Positions 8,137-18,118 of a stretch of 35,049 nt of DNA are shown here, one piece after another. Under the pieces are notes generated by a model. It saw only the letters and a list, made by a program, of their open reading frames with translations. It was not told the origin of the DNA and ran no database searches. The stretch covers positions 1-35,049 of the forward strand of contig CAMTGL010000002.1 in NCBI GenBank assembly GCA_947071955.1, in the 5' to 3' direction. This stretch comes from an uncultured Plesiomonas sp. Lineage in GTDB: Bacteria > Pseudomonadota > Gammaproteobacteria > Enterobacterales > CAMTGL01. Numbering within the stretch: position 1 is the stretch's first letter; the number at the start of each line of letters is the position of its first letter. A program made the position numbers and the translations under genes.

Positions 8137-10778
8137 TGTTCGGCTCAGCACTGGGCTGGATCTTTGCCCCCGAATTTACAGCCAGCATACAGGCGCGCTA
8201 TCAGCGTTATCATCGCCACTGGCGCAGCCCGATAGCCCTGTGTGGCGTAGTGTTATGGCTACTCATATGGTCGGTATTTCGCCTTGAATCGCCCGCTTGC
8301 CAATGGCTGAGTCAAAATAAACAGACTCTTTATCCGCTATTGCGCCAACCTAAACGGCAGTTTGCCGATCCGCTGCGTTTATTGATACAAACCGTTTGGT
8401 TATTACTGCGCGGGGCGTACAGCCATAAAACTAATGTTGCACAAAAAATCAGCGGATTATCTGCTGCGCTGTTTGGTCATCTCTCCACACTCAAGCAGCG
8501 GCTGTACCACAAGATCAACACATTCCAGTACTACAACTCACCGCTCCTGCGTTCATTGAGTGAAAAAGGCCCGTGGTACCAAACCAATAACTGGCTGACC
8601 GCTGCACTGCGCTGGAGTTATCTGGTGATTGCACTACTGCTGGCGGTACTCTGTATTACTGAACCTTTTGGCCTGCTGGCACAGCTGACGTTCGTGATCA
8701 TCTTGTGGGTCATGGCACTGCTGATCCGCAATATTCCCGGCCGGTTTTCTAGCATGATGATGATCGTGCTCTCGGTAGTTATCTCCTGCCGTTACCTGTG
8801 GTGGCGCTATACTGCTACTTTAAACTGGGATAACGGCGTTGATCTCTTCTTCGGCCTTGGCCTGTTGGCTGCCGAATCTTACTCATGGCTGGTACTGATG
8901 CTGGGTTACTTCCAGACTATCTGGCCATTACAACGCAGCCCCTATCCGCTGCCAGCTAATATGGATAACTGGCCCTCGGTTGATATTTATATCCCTACAT
9001 ATAATGAGGATTTATCGGTTATCCGCCCGACCGTGTACGCAGCACTTGGCTTAGACTGGCCGCAAGAAAAACTCAATATCTACATTTTGGATGATGGGAA
9101 GCGGAGCTATTTAGCCGATTTTGCGGCTGAAGTGGGTGTGCACTATCTGATTCGGGATAACAATTTCCACGCCAAAGCCGGTAATCTGAATGCCGCCATG
9201 AAAATCACCAACGGCGAATTTATTGCGGTTTTTGACTGTGACCACATCCCTACTCGTTCATTTTTACAAATGACTCTCGGCTGGTTTGTTAAAGATGACA
9301 AACTCGGGGTAATGCAGACACCGCATCACTTCTTTTCACCCGACCCGTTTGAGCGCAACTTGGGTAACTTTCGTAAAACGCCCAATGAAAACACCCTGTT
9401 TTACGGTTTGGTGCAAGACGGTAATGATACCTGGGATGCCACCTTTTTCTGTGGCTCGTGCGCAGTGATCCGCCGTTCGGCGCTGGAGGAGATTGGCGGT
9501 TTTGCAGTAGAGACCGTGACCGAAGATGCGCACACCTCGCTGCGGCTGCACCGCCACGGCTACCGATCTGCCTATATCCGGATCCCGCAGGCGGCAGGGC
9601 TGGCTACCGAAAGCCTTTCAGCACACGTCGGGCAGCGGATACGCTGGGCACGCGGCATGGTACAAATATTCCGGCTAGATAACCCGTTGTTTGGGAAAGG
9701 GTTATCATGGGCACAACGCATCTGCTACAGCAACGCAATGCTGCACTTTTTATCGGGTGTTCCCCGTTTGGTATACCTGACTGCGCCACTGGCATTTTTA
9801 ATTTTCCATGCCTATATCATCTACGCCCCAGCAGTAATGATTTTGCTGTACGTTGTTCCACATATGGTGCACGCCAGCTTAACCAACTCGCGCATTCAGG
9901 GAAAATACCGCTACTCTTTTTGGAGTGAGATCTACGAAACCGTACTCTCTTGGTATATCGCACGGCCAACTACAGTGGCATTGATCAACCCACGCAAAGG
10001 GAAATTCAATGTCACCGCCAAAGGCGGGCTGATTGATGATCAATATTTTGACTGGGATATTTCACGGCCCTTTTTGGTACTGGCGATGCTCAACTTAATT
10101 GGCGTCGGATTTGCCGGTTACCGCTTTATCTGGGGACCGAGTGATGAAATGATCACCGTGTTTGTCAGCCTATTGTGGACTTTTTACAACCTGCTGCTGC
10201 TCGGTGGTGCGGTAGCGGTAGCCTCAGAGGTCAAACAGGTGCGACGCACTCATCGCGTGCAAATCACCTTGCCGGCCGTGATTTACCGCAACAACGGGCA
10301 TGCTTACCCTTGCACTATGGTCGACTACTCTGATGGCGGTGTAGGTATCGAGATGCCGCAGGTGCAAAAATTTGATGCCGGTGAAACCGTGCAACTGATG
10401 CTCAAGCGCGGCACACAAGAGTTTCTGTTTAAATCCCGTGTCTGTAATCAGCGCAATACTTTTTTGGGAATACAGCTGGAGCATATGGATTTGCAGTCTC
10501 ATATCCACTTTGTACAGTGTACCTTTGCCCGTGCCGACACTTGGGCAATGTGGCAAGAGAGCTACCAAGTTGATCAGCCAATGCGCAGCATCCGCGATAT
10601 TTTTGCGGTCGGGCTGCGTGGTTATAAGCAAATGGCCAAACAAGCTCCAGCTTCCGTTCGCTGGCTGATTAATGCCCTTGTGTGGATCACCGAATGGATC
10701 GGCACATTTATGCCTCATACCCCGACAATGAGCCCAGTTGCGGACCCTGTTAACTCGAAGCAAGAAGCTAAATCATGA
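8136..10778 (+). CDS. bcsA: BcsA, cellulose synthase catalytic subunit
   Basis: A family 2 processive glycosyltransferase of 880 residues (E. coli 872) in the inner membrane. It polymerises UDP-glucose into beta-1,4-glucan and threads the chain outward with BcsB. Catalytic motifs are all present: DDG at 319-321, DCDH at 367-370, TED at 462-464 and QRIRW at 500-504. The C-terminal PilZ domain keeps both c-di-GMP signatures, RRTHR (703-707) and DYSDGG (730-735), so activation by c-di-GMP is expected. Hydrophobic segments flank the transferase domain, and the N-terminal 150 residues follow the long E. coli-type extension. GGAG lies 8 bases before the ATG. It is coupled to bcsQ (1-base overlap) and bcsB (4-base overlap). 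Similarity to E. coli across the core is very high. Confidence 0.98.
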   Translation: MFGSALGWIFAPEFTASIQARYQRYHRHWRSPIALCGVVLWLLIWSVFRLESPACQWLSQNKQTLYPLLRQPKRQFADPLRLLIQTVWLLLRGAYSHKTNVAQKISGLSAALFGHLSTLKQRLYHKINTFQYYNSPLLRSLSEKGPWYQTNNWLTAALRWSYLVIALLLAVLCITEPFGLLAQLTFVIILWVMALLIRNIPGRFSSMMMIVLSVVISCRYLWWRYTATLNWDNGVDLFFGLGLLAAESYSWLVLMLGYFQTIWPLQRSPYPLPANMDNWPSVDIYIPTYNEDLSVIRPTVYAALGLDWPQEKLNIYILDDGKRSYLADFAAEVGVHYLIRDNNFHAKAGNLNAAMKITNGEFIAVFDCDHIPTRSFLQMTLGWFVKDDKLGVMQTPHHFFSPDPFERNLGNFRKTPNENTLFYGLVQDGNDTWDATFFCGSCAVIRRSALEEIGGFAVETVTEDAHTSLRLHRHGYRSAYIRIPQAAGLATESLSAHVGQRIRWARGMVQIFRLDNPLFGKGLSWAQRICYSNAMLHFLSGVPRLVYLTAPLAFLIFHAYIIYAPAVMILLYVVPHMVHASLTNSRIQGKYRYSFWSEIYETVLSWYIARPTTVALINPRKGKFNVTAKGGLIDDQYFDWDISRPFLVLAMLNLIGVGFAGYRFIWGPSDEMITVFVSLLWTFYNLLLLGGAVAVASEVKQVRRTHRVQITLPAVIYRNNGHAYPCTMVDYSDGGVGIEMPQVQKFDAGETVQLMLKRGTQEFLFKSRVCNQRNTFLGIQLEHMDLQSHIHFVQCTFARADTWAMWQESYQVDQPMRSIRDIFAVGLRGYKQMAKQAPASVRWLINALVWITEWIGTFMPHTPTMSPVADPVNSKQEAKS

Positions 10779-13141
10779 CTGAATTATCAAAAAAAATCAT
10801 GCTGATCGCGCTCTCCCTAATCGGGGTCACTCCGGTATTGGTAGAGGCCGAAACGGTTGCCAGTAATCTGGCGCAAACCCAAACGGCCATGCCGCTGGCT
10901 GCCATGCCCGCCAGCGTGCAAACCAGTACTGCGCCAAAACTGACACCCGCGGCGTCAACCACCTCCACCGAAATAAGCTCGGCAGAGACACCGCCAGTCA
11001 AAAACGAACAGCTGACATTTAATCAGCTGCTCCCTTCCGGTGTTTTAGAGCTGCGTAATGCCTTAAAAACCATCAAGCTTGATTTTGGTGTCCGCAGTGA
11101 TCAGGTGATCACCAATGCCAACTTGCATCTGGTGTTTACCCCCTCTCCGGCCATGATCCCCGTAATGTCACAGCTCAAAGTGTATATGAATGATGAGCTG
11201 ATGCAGGTTATTGCCATTGAGCAGAACCAAATGGGTAAAGAGATCAACCAAACTATCCCGCTAGAATCTAAATTCATCAAAGATTTCAACACGCTGCGCT
11301 TTGAGTTAATCGGCCACTATGAGGCCGACTGTGAAGATCCATTGAACAACGCACTGTGGGCCGATCTCAGCCGTAAAAGCACCCTTGATTTAACCGTTCA
11401 GTCATTAGCGCTGAAAAATAATCTGGCCATGTTCCCTGAGCCATTTTTTGATCCGCGGGATATCAACACCTTAACCTTACCGTTTGTCTTCCAGCAGACT
11501 CCGTCACTGACCACTCAAAAAGCGGCATCAACACTGGCCTCTTGGTTTGGGATCAAAGCCGCATGGCGCGGGCAGCAATTTCCGGTACTGTTTAATCAGT
11601 TGCCTGAGCGTAACGCGATCATCTTCGCGACTAACAGCAATCGGCCTGACTTTTTAAAAGACTATCCGCCGGTAGATGCACCAACTGTTGAGATGATCAG
11701 CCACCCGAATAATCCGTATATTAAACTGTTACTGATCCTTGGCCGTAATGATGATGATTTACTGACTGCCAGCCAAGGCATTGCGCTAGGTAATACGCTG
11801 CTGCGCGGGCAATCAACCACTATTAATCAGGTCGATTTGCTGGCCAAACGTAAGCCTTATGATGCGCCCAACTGGATTAGCACTGAACGTCCAATTCCGT
11901 TTAGTGAGCTGATGGAGTATCCGCAGCAGTTACAGGTCTCTGGCCTGACACCCAGCCCCATCACCCTAAACATGAATGTGCCGCCGGATCTGTTCACTTG
12001 GCGCAGCTCGGGCATTCCGCTCAACTTACAGTATCGTTATACACCGCCAGTAACTACCGACAGCTCGCGGCTGAATGTGAGCATTAACGATCAGTTCGTA
12101 CAGGCCTTTTTGCTGCGCGATTCCGGACAAGGCGGCAGCTCTGAGCGAGTACGTTTACCGGTGCTGACCAACATGTTCACCAACGACAACAACGTGATGA
12201 TTCCGGCACTCAAAATTGGTGCGCGTAACCAGTTACGTTTTGATTTCTCGTTTGGCTCCTATGTTAATGGCGGGCCAAAAGGCACATGTGTGACCAACAT
12301 TACCCCTAATGTGCAGGCCGCTATCGAGCCAAGCTCAACCATCGATTTTAGCGGTTATCACCACTATATCGCGATGCCTGATCTGCGCGCCTTTGCCAAC
12401 GTAGGCTTCCCGTTTACCCGCTTGGCCGATTTGTCACAAACACTGGTCTTAATGCCGGAGAAACCTGACAACGCAGAGCTCGATCTGCTGTTTAGCCTGA
12501 TGGGGCGGATGGGCGCATCAACTGGCTATCCGGTGATTAATGTCAGCCTGACCGATGACTGGCAACAGGCCAAAACCGCCGATAAAGATCTGCTACTGAT
12601 TGGCCAGTTACCCTCAGATGAGCTGCTGCTAAGCAAAGATCACAGCGGGTTAATCAAACAGAGCCGTGCATGGCTCAGTCAGCCAATGCGTCAAATCAGT
12701 GATCTGCAATTGACGCCATCACAAGAACCAAACCCGAGCGTACAGGCCGCCAGCCGTGTCGACACGCAATCTGAAGGGAATATTGCCGCAATGGTCGGCT
12801 TTGAATCACCGTACGGTACACAGCGCAGCGTTGTTGCGATGATGGCTTCAGATGCAAACAATTTTGACCTGATCACCCATAGCCTAAATGACTCCGGCAA
12901 AGTAGCCGCCATGAATGGCTCGGTGGTTGTATTCCGAGATGGTCAGCTTCACAGTGATCGTGTCGGTGAAATGTACTATGTCGGCCAATTACCGTGGTGG
13001 ATGCTGTTGTGGTATCACCTGTCGCACTATCCGGTAGTACTGGCACTGGTTGCAGCGCTATCGGTTGTCTTGGTCGCGATTGCATTGTGGAATACGCTGC
13101 GCTGGGTTACCCGTCGCCGTTTGGATGATGATCGCCGTTAA
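10775..13141 (+). CDS. bcsB: BcsB, periplasmic cellulose synthase subunit
   Basis: A 788-residue membrane-anchored periplasmic protein that forms the synthase core with BcsA and guides the polymer toward the outer membrane. A signal peptide spans about residues 1-25, with a likely cut after VEA. A low-complexity Thr/Ala/Ser stretch (about 26-70) precedes the first carbohydrate-binding-type domain. The repeated jelly-roll and flavodoxin-like domains follow, and a C-terminal transmembrane helix (about 745-775, starting PWWMLLWYHLSHYP) ends in a short basic tail RRRLDDDRR. The start overlaps the bcsA stop by 4 bases (ATGA), typical of the BcsAB pair. No disruption is seen. The 31-base gap to bcsZ suggests one transcript. 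Confidence 0.95.
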   Translation: MTELSKKIMLIALSLIGVTPVLVEAETVASNLAQTQTAMPLAAMPASVQTSTAPKLTPAASTTSTEISSAETPPVKNEQLTFNQLLPSGVLELRNALKTIKLDFGVRSDQVITNANLHLVFTPSPAMIPVMSQLKVYMNDELMQVIAIEQNQMGKEINQTIPLESKFIKDFNTLRFELIGHYEADCEDPLNNALWADLSRKSTLDLTVQSLALKNNLAMFPEPFFDPRDINTLTLPFVFQQTPSLTTQKAASTLASWFGIKAAWRGQQFPVLFNQLPERNAIIFATNSNRPDFLKDYPPVDAPTVEMISHPNNPYIKLLLILGRNDDDLLTASQGIALGNTLLRGQSTTINQVDLLAKRKPYDAPNWISTERPIPFSELMEYPQQLQVSGLTPSPITLNMNVPPDLFTWRSSGIPLNLQYRYTPPVTTDSSRLNVSINDQFVQAFLLRDSGQGGSSERVRLPVLTNMFTNDNNVMIPALKIGARNQLRFDFSFGSYVNGGPKGTCVTNITPNVQAAIEPSSTIDFSGYHHYIAMPDLRAFANVGFPFTRLADLSQTLVLMPEKPDNAELDLLFSLMGRMGASTGYPVINVSLTDDWQQAKTADKDLLLIGQLPSDELLLSKDHSGLIKQSRAWLSQPMRQISDLQLTPSQEPNPSVQAASRVDTQSEGNIAAMVGFESPYGTQRSVVAMMASDANNFDLITHSLNDSGKVAAMNGSVVVFRDGQLHSDRVGEMYYVGQLPWWMLLWYHLSHYPVVLALVAALSVVLVAIALWNTLRWVTRRRLDDDRR

Positions 13142-13172
13142 TTCATCATTAATTTGAATCAGCAGGGAAAGA

Positions 13173-14321
13173 GTGGCGCAGCACATGAAAAGGATCACCG
13201 TGAACAACGCCCTGATCACACTCCTACTGACCGTCATGCTGACGGTCAGCTCTGTGCTGCAGGCCGCGTCCTGCGAATGGCCCGACTGGACGCTGTTTAA
13301 GCAACGCTTTTTAGATGACTCAGGACGGATCATTGATCGCAGTGATCCGCGCCAGATAACCACCTCAGAAGGGCAATCATACGGGCTGTTTTTTGCACTG
13401 ATTGCTGGAGATAAAACGGCATTCCGCCAGATATTACGCTGGACAGAGACGCATCTGGCGCAAGATGATTTAAGTGAGAATCTTCCCGCCTGGCTATGGG
13501 GGCGAGATGATCAGGGCAACATGCAGGTGCTTGATAAAAACTCGGCGTCAGATTCAGATTTATGGATAGCTTACAGCCTAAAAGAGGCCGGTAGGCTCTG
13601 GAAGATCCGTGATTATCAGAGCCAGTCGGCCCTGCTGCTACAAAAAATCCTGCAACAGGAAGTCAGTAATCTGCCGCAACTTGGCCCGATGTTGCTGCCC
13701 GGCAATCAGGGGTTCATCAAGCCCGACTACTGGACGCTTAACCCAAGTTATCTGCCGCCATTTATCCTCGATAATCTGGCAGCGAGCTACCCAAACAGCC
13801 GCTGGCCAGCTATCCGCCAAGCGACCCACACCCTGCTGTTGGAGAGCGCCCCCCACGGTTTTGCGCCTAACTGGATTAACTGGACCAAACAACAACAGTG
13901 GCAACCCAAAGCCGATGCCCCATGGCTCGGCAGCTACGATGCCATTCGTGTTTATCTGTGGGTGGGGATGCTAAACCCTGAGGCTCCTGATTTTGCCCCT
14001 CTGATTGCCCGTTTTCAGCCAATGGTCAGCTATGTCAGTGAGCATCAGCAGCCGCCTGAAAAAATAGATATACAATCATTACAGGTGAGCGGAAACCCGC
14101 CGGTTGGCTTTTCAGCCGCGCTGTTACCGCTGCTCAAACAGTCAAAAGCAGACAAAGCGCTGGCCGAACAACGCCAGAAAATTGCAGATAACCCACTGGC
14201 GGTTGATGCTTATTACAACAGTGCTCTAACACTGTTTGGGCTGGGTTGGCTGGAAAACCGCTACTCATTTTCACCGCAAGGTGAGCTGATTTTACAAGGT
14301 CGTACCGCATGTCAGGATTAA
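13173..14321 (+). CDS. bcsZ: BcsZ, periplasmic endo-1,4-beta-glucanase (GH8)
   Basis: A glycoside hydrolase family 8 cellulase of 382 residues (E. coli 368) that cuts cellulose in the periplasm and is needed for proper export. A signal peptide ends near VLQAAS. Numbered from the GTG, the general acid is Glu66 in TTSEGQSYG (E. coli Glu55) and the other key acid is Asp256 in SYDAIRVYLW (E. coli Asp243). The motifs LPAWLWG, SASDSDLW and NPSYLPP are conserved. Start choice is unclear: GTG at 13173 has AGGGA 4 bases upstream, while ATG at 13185 (MKRITVN) gives a cleaner signal peptide but poor ribosome-site spacing. The 3' end overlaps bcsC by 13 bases. Confidence 0.93.
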   Translation: MAQHMKRITVNNALITLLLTVMLTVSSVLQAASCEWPDWTLFKQRFLDDSGRIIDRSDPRQITTSEGQSYGLFFALIAGDKTAFRQILRWTETHLAQDDLSENLPAWLWGRDDQGNMQVLDKNSASDSDLWIAYSLKEAGRLWKIRDYQSQSALLLQKILQQEVSNLPQLGPMLLPGNQGFIKPDYWTLNPSYLPPFILDNLAASYPNSRWPAIRQATHTLLLESAPHGFAPNWINWTKQQQWQPKADAPWLGSYDAIRVYLWVGMLNPEAPDFAPLIARFQPMVSYVSEHQQPPEKIDIQSLQVSGNPPVGFSAALLPLLKQSKADKALAEQRQKIADNPLAVDAYYNSALTLFGLGWLENRYSFSPQGELILQGRTACQD

Positions 14322-17300
14322 AACCACTGATCTATTCGCTATTGGCTGTCAGCCTCAGTCAGGCCATTCCACACGTCAGTGCTGCGCAGCCGACGGCTGA
14401 GGTCTCACCGGTCAACTGGTTACTCAGCCAGATCCAGTTAGGTGAGTCACGCTTTCGTGATGATTTGGTACAAGACTCGCTGCACCGCCTGTTCAGCATT
14501 GATCCGAATAACCCTGACGGTTTAAGTGCCCAGCTACGCCTTGATCTGCGGCAAAATAATCCCTCTGCAGCCGCCTCTACACTGGCAAGGTTAAAACAGA
14601 TAGCGCCTGACTCGTTAGCCTATAAAACTGCACAAATAAACTACAACCTGACGCAGCCACAGCAAAAAGCCAAACTGCAACAGGCCCGCCTGTTTGCCCG
14701 TGCTGGCCGTTACGAGCAAGCCCTGACGCTGTATCAAGATCTGTTTCACGGCGTATTCCCAACCCCGATACTGGCACTTGAATACTGGGATACCGCCGCA
14801 CAAAGTGGGCAAACCGAGCAAGCTCAACACGCACTGCAACAGCTCAATGCTCTGTATCCCAATAACGGCGCTGTACAATTGGCGTATGCCCGATTATTAC
14901 TGGATAAAACGCCTGACTCTGCGGCAGCATTTGCTCTGCTTGGCAAGCTGGCCGATAACCCGATTGAGCGCAATGATGCCTCACAGCTTTGGTATAACCA
15001 GTTGCAACGGTTACCACAACAGCAGTCTACTGCCGACCTGTGGCAGCGCTATCTCAGCCTTTATCCCGATGCTAGCCCAGAGGCTAAAAACGGGTACACC
15101 GAGCTAGCTGCACTGCTGAAAAACCCAGCATTTCAGGCTAAAGCACGGGCTTATAGTCAGCTAGACAATAACTCGACCAACTATGGGCAAATTGAACAAG
15201 AGCTGCAAAAAGCGCTGCGCGGATACCCCAATGATCCGCAGCTGATTGGTGAGCTAGGCCGGTTACGCCTGCGGCAAGGGCGGCATGCCGATGCCATCAG
15301 CCTATTTGAACGGGCACAAAAGCTCGACACCTCAGCAGACGATGCCGGTAAATGGTCAGCGCTGGTCAGTACCGCCCGCTACTGGCAACAGATTAATCTG
15401 GGGGATAAAGCACTGGAGCAGGGGCAGCTTAATCAGGCTGAAAATGCTTACCGCCGCGCATTACCGATTGAACCTACTGACCCGTACGCCAATATCGGGC
15501 TAGCCAGTGTTGCCGCCAAACGCGGCGAGACAGCCAAAGCCGATCAACTGTATCAGCAGGCCCTGCGCCAGCAGCCCGATAACAGCAGCGCCCTGCGTGG
15601 TCGAGTTAACTTATATTTGGAAAAAGACCCAGCCAAAGCCCGCCGTTTACTGGCAACGCTGTCGCCCGCACAGCGTAAAAGCTTTGCCAGTGACTTAAAC
15701 CGGATTGAAGCCACACAATTGCAAAAAGAGGCCGAACAGATGATTGGCCAGCAAAAACTGCTCGGCGCGGAAGGAAAATACAGCCAAGCATTGCGCTTAC
15801 AGCCTGATGATGTCTGGCTGGCTTATAATTTAGCCAAACTGCGCGCCCAGCTTGGCCAGCAAAATGCAGCAGAAACCTTCTCGGCACTGCTGGCAAAAAA
15901 ACCGGCAGACCCTGAACTGCGCTATGCCTATAGCCTGTTTTTAGCCGGACAAGGGCAGGAACAACAGGCTATCCGCAGCCTACGAACGTTGCCGGAAACC
16001 CAGTGGGATACACGGATGCACGAACTGGCCAGTCGGCTGGAGTTTGGCAATATCATGGATAATGCCCGTGCCATGTATAACCGTGGGCAAAATAAAACGG
16101 CCATCGCTTATCTGCTGATGCAGCAAAAAACTTATCCTGATCGCGCAGCAATTCCACTGACACTCGGTGACTGGGCACAACAAGCCGCCCAGTGGTCAGC
16201 GGCACGCGGCTACTATCAACAAGCATTGAAACTCGAACCCAATAATGCCGATGCTACCCTTAGTCTGATTGAAATTGATGTTGCTCAAGGCCGTAAACAG
16301 GCCGCGCAACAGGCATTAAACAGCTTCACTACCGAGCACCTGTCATCTGGCGCAACTCCTGCGGCAACCGCACAAAATAGCGAAGCACGTGTTACACCGG
16401 ATATGCAGCGGCGAGCGGCCAATTTATGGACACAACTGGGCAACCCGCAACAAGCCCGTTCACTGTTGACCCCGTTACTGACCGCCGAAACCAAAGATCC
16501 GCTACTTTTTCGGGATGCAGGGCGGGTAGAGCGCTTAACGGGCAACCCGCAGCAGGCGACCCGTGATTTTGAACGTGCCTTGCAGCTTATTGATCAACCT
16601 GCCAGCCAGAGTGTAAAACCCCAAGTAGCAAGCCCGGTAAGAACCCCTACCGAAAGCGAAGACAAAACCGATAACACGGCACAGAATATCACCGAGCAAC
16701 AGCATCTTGATGCTACGCGCCAGACACGGATTAATCCCCAAGATGACTGGCTAAAACGCAGTATTCGCAGTGATGCCGAGAACCTGTACCGTCAGCAAGA
16801 CCCGACCGTTACGCTCGAATATGACCGCTGGGGCAGCAAGGGCACGGCCGGAACATCAGATCTCAGCGCCGGTAACTTGATGCTGGAAGCGGCGATGCCA
16901 TATAAAGATGGCCGCCTGTTTTTCCGAGCCGATCAGGTCAACATGAATGCCGGTAAAGCCGATCTACTGAATGTTGATAATGCGGCTGACTTTGGCAGCG
17001 CCTTGTTGTGTGCTCCGACTGATCTCCATCCTGAAAAACGCTGTCAGTTTGGCAGCAGCAGCCAACGGGCGCAGGGTACTGCACTGGCAGTAGGCTGGCG
17101 TGGCGATCGCTGGCAAGCCGATATCGGTACAACGCCACTGGGCTTTGAAGTCACCGATTGGGTCGGTGGTATCAGCACAAAAGGTGATATTGGCCAGCTC
17201 GGGTGGTCGGCTGTGCTCTCGCGTCGGCCACTGAGCAACTCACTGCTGGCCTATGCCGGAACAGTGGACCCAAATACTGGCGAAGTCTGGGGCGGCGTAC

Positions 17301-17965
17301 GCGCTACCGGCGGAAAATTGGGGTTAAGCTGGGATCAAGGCGGGCCATACGGTGTATGGTCAAGCCTGCAATACCACCTGCTTACCGGCCAGAATGTTGA
17401 AGACAATACCCGTTTACGCTTGATGAGCGGCGTATATCACCGGCTGATTGATGAGCCGCACCGCCGTTTGCGGATCGGCACCAATGCCATGTACTGGACC
17501 TTTGATAAAGATCTCAGCAACTACACCTTCGGTCAGGGCGGTTATTACAGCCCGCAACGCTACGTTTCAGTTTCACTGCCAGTCAGCTACAGCCAGCGCT
17601 GGGAAGACTGGTCTTTACACATGGAAGCCTCTGTTGGCTACTCATGGCCAAAATCAAACGGCGGTGCGTATTACCCAACCAGACCAGACCTACAACAAGA
17701 TGCTCTAGATATTGAAGAAAAAGAAACCTCGATCTCGCCTTTGCACCCCAGCGGCGGAACACCGGGGATCGGCTATCGGGCGCGTCTGCTAGCTGAACAC
17801 CGCCTGACACCACACTGGTTTGTGGGTGCGGCATTTGATCTTGAAAAGTCAGATACTTACACGCCAAGTCACGGGTTACTGTATCTGCGTTATAGCTTTA
17901 ATGGCTGGAACGGTGATCTGCTGCTGCCACCAGAACCGCTGACACCGTATGCTGATTTTGACTGA
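14309..17965 (+). CDS. bcsC: BcsC, TPR-barrel outer-membrane cellulose exporter
   Basis: A 1218-residue protein (E. coli 1157). It has a cleaved signal peptide (cut near VSAAQP), a long periplasmic superhelix of TPR repeats (about 30-755, such as LALEYWDTAAQSGQTEQAQ and YQQALKLEPNNADA), and a C-terminal 16-strand-type beta-barrel from about residue 830 (VTLEYDRWG) that lets the polymer cross the outer membrane. Two Ser/Thr/Gln/Glu-rich inserts are seen, near 678-700 and 757-820, which account for most of the extra length. The last aromatic strand (LLYLRYSFNGW) is followed by an 18-residue acidic/Pro-rich tail ending DFD. The ATG overlaps the bcsZ end by 13 bases and has AAGG 9 bases upstream. 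It is the last gene of the plus-strand cellulose operon. Confidence 0.95.
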   Translation: MSGLKPLIYSLLAVSLSQAIPHVSAAQPTAEVSPVNWLLSQIQLGESRFRDDLVQDSLHRLFSIDPNNPDGLSAQLRLDLRQNNPSAAASTLARLKQIAPDSLAYKTAQINYNLTQPQQKAKLQQARLFARAGRYEQALTLYQDLFHGVFPTPILALEYWDTAAQSGQTEQAQHALQQLNALYPNNGAVQLAYARLLLDKTPDSAAAFALLGKLADNPIERNDASQLWYNQLQRLPQQQSTADLWQRYLSLYPDASPEAKNGYTELAALLKNPAFQAKARAYSQLDNNSTNYGQIEQELQKALRGYPNDPQLIGELGRLRLRQGRHADAISLFERAQKLDTSADDAGKWSALVSTARYWQQINLGDKALEQGQLNQAENAYRRALPIEPTDPYANIGLASVAAKRGETAKADQLYQQALRQQPDNSSALRGRVNLYLEKDPAKARRLLATLSPAQRKSFASDLNRIEATQLQKEAEQMIGQQKLLGAEGKYSQALRLQPDDVWLAYNLAKLRAQLGQQNAAETFSALLAKKPADPELRYAYSLFLAGQGQEQQAIRSLRTLPETQWDTRMHELASRLEFGNIMDNARAMYNRGQNKTAIAYLLMQQKTYPDRAAIPLTLGDWAQQAAQWSAARGYYQQALKLEPNNADATLSLIEIDVAQGRKQAAQQALNSFTTEHLSSGATPAATAQNSEARVTPDMQRRAANLWTQLGNPQQARSLLTPLLTAETKDPLLFRDAGRVERLTGNPQQATRDFERALQLIDQPASQSVKPQVASPVRTPTESEDKTDNTAQNITEQQHLDATRQTRINPQDDWLKRSIRSDAENLYRQQDPTVTLEYDRWGSKGTAGTSDLSAGNLMLEAAMPYKDGRLFFRADQVNMNAGKADLLNVDNAADFGSALLCAPTDLHPEKRCQFGSSSQRAQGTALAVGWRGDRWQADIGTTPLGFEVTDWVGGISTKGDIGQLGWSAVLSRRPLSNSLLAYAGTVDPNTGEVWGGVRATGGKLGLSWDQGGPYGVWSSLQYHLLTGQNVEDNTRLRLMSGVYHRLIDEPHRRLRIGTNAMYWTFDKDLSNYTFGQGGYYSPQRYVSVSLPVSYSQRWEDWSLHMEASVGYSWPKSNGGAYYPTRPDLQQDALDIEEKETSISPLHPSGGTPGIGYRARLLAEHRLTPHWFVGAAFDLEKSDTYTPSHGLLYLRYSFNGWNGDLLLPPEPLTPYADFD

Positions 17966-17981
17966 TAGCTAACCATAACCA

Positions 17982-18053
17982 CCCCATTGATGAATGCCCC
18001 ATGAGTTAATAACCACAGGGTTAATCATTAGTTGTATTTATTCATCAATGGGG
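17982..18053. repeat. Perfect 14-bp inverted repeat between bcsC and rbsR
   Basis: CCCCATTGATGAAT (17982-17995) is exactly complementary to ATTCATCAATGGGG (18040-18053), separated by 44 bases. It fills the gap between the convergent genes bcsC and rbsR. The long loop, and an A-run rather than a T-run after the 3' arm on the plus strand, make it unlike a standard terminator. It could still act as one on either strand, or be a remnant of an inserted element. Confidence 0.7.
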
Positions 18054-18118
18054 AAAAATCAAACAGACACAGAGCCTATTCATCAGACCGATTACTCATC
18101 CGGTGCTACTGATGCGGG

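Noticed and set aside
10224..10763. A 179-codon open frame on the minus strand opposite the 3' end of bcsA.
   Set aside because: It lies entirely within the PilZ-encoding part of bcsA, has no recognisable domain, and mirrors the codon bias of the real gene.
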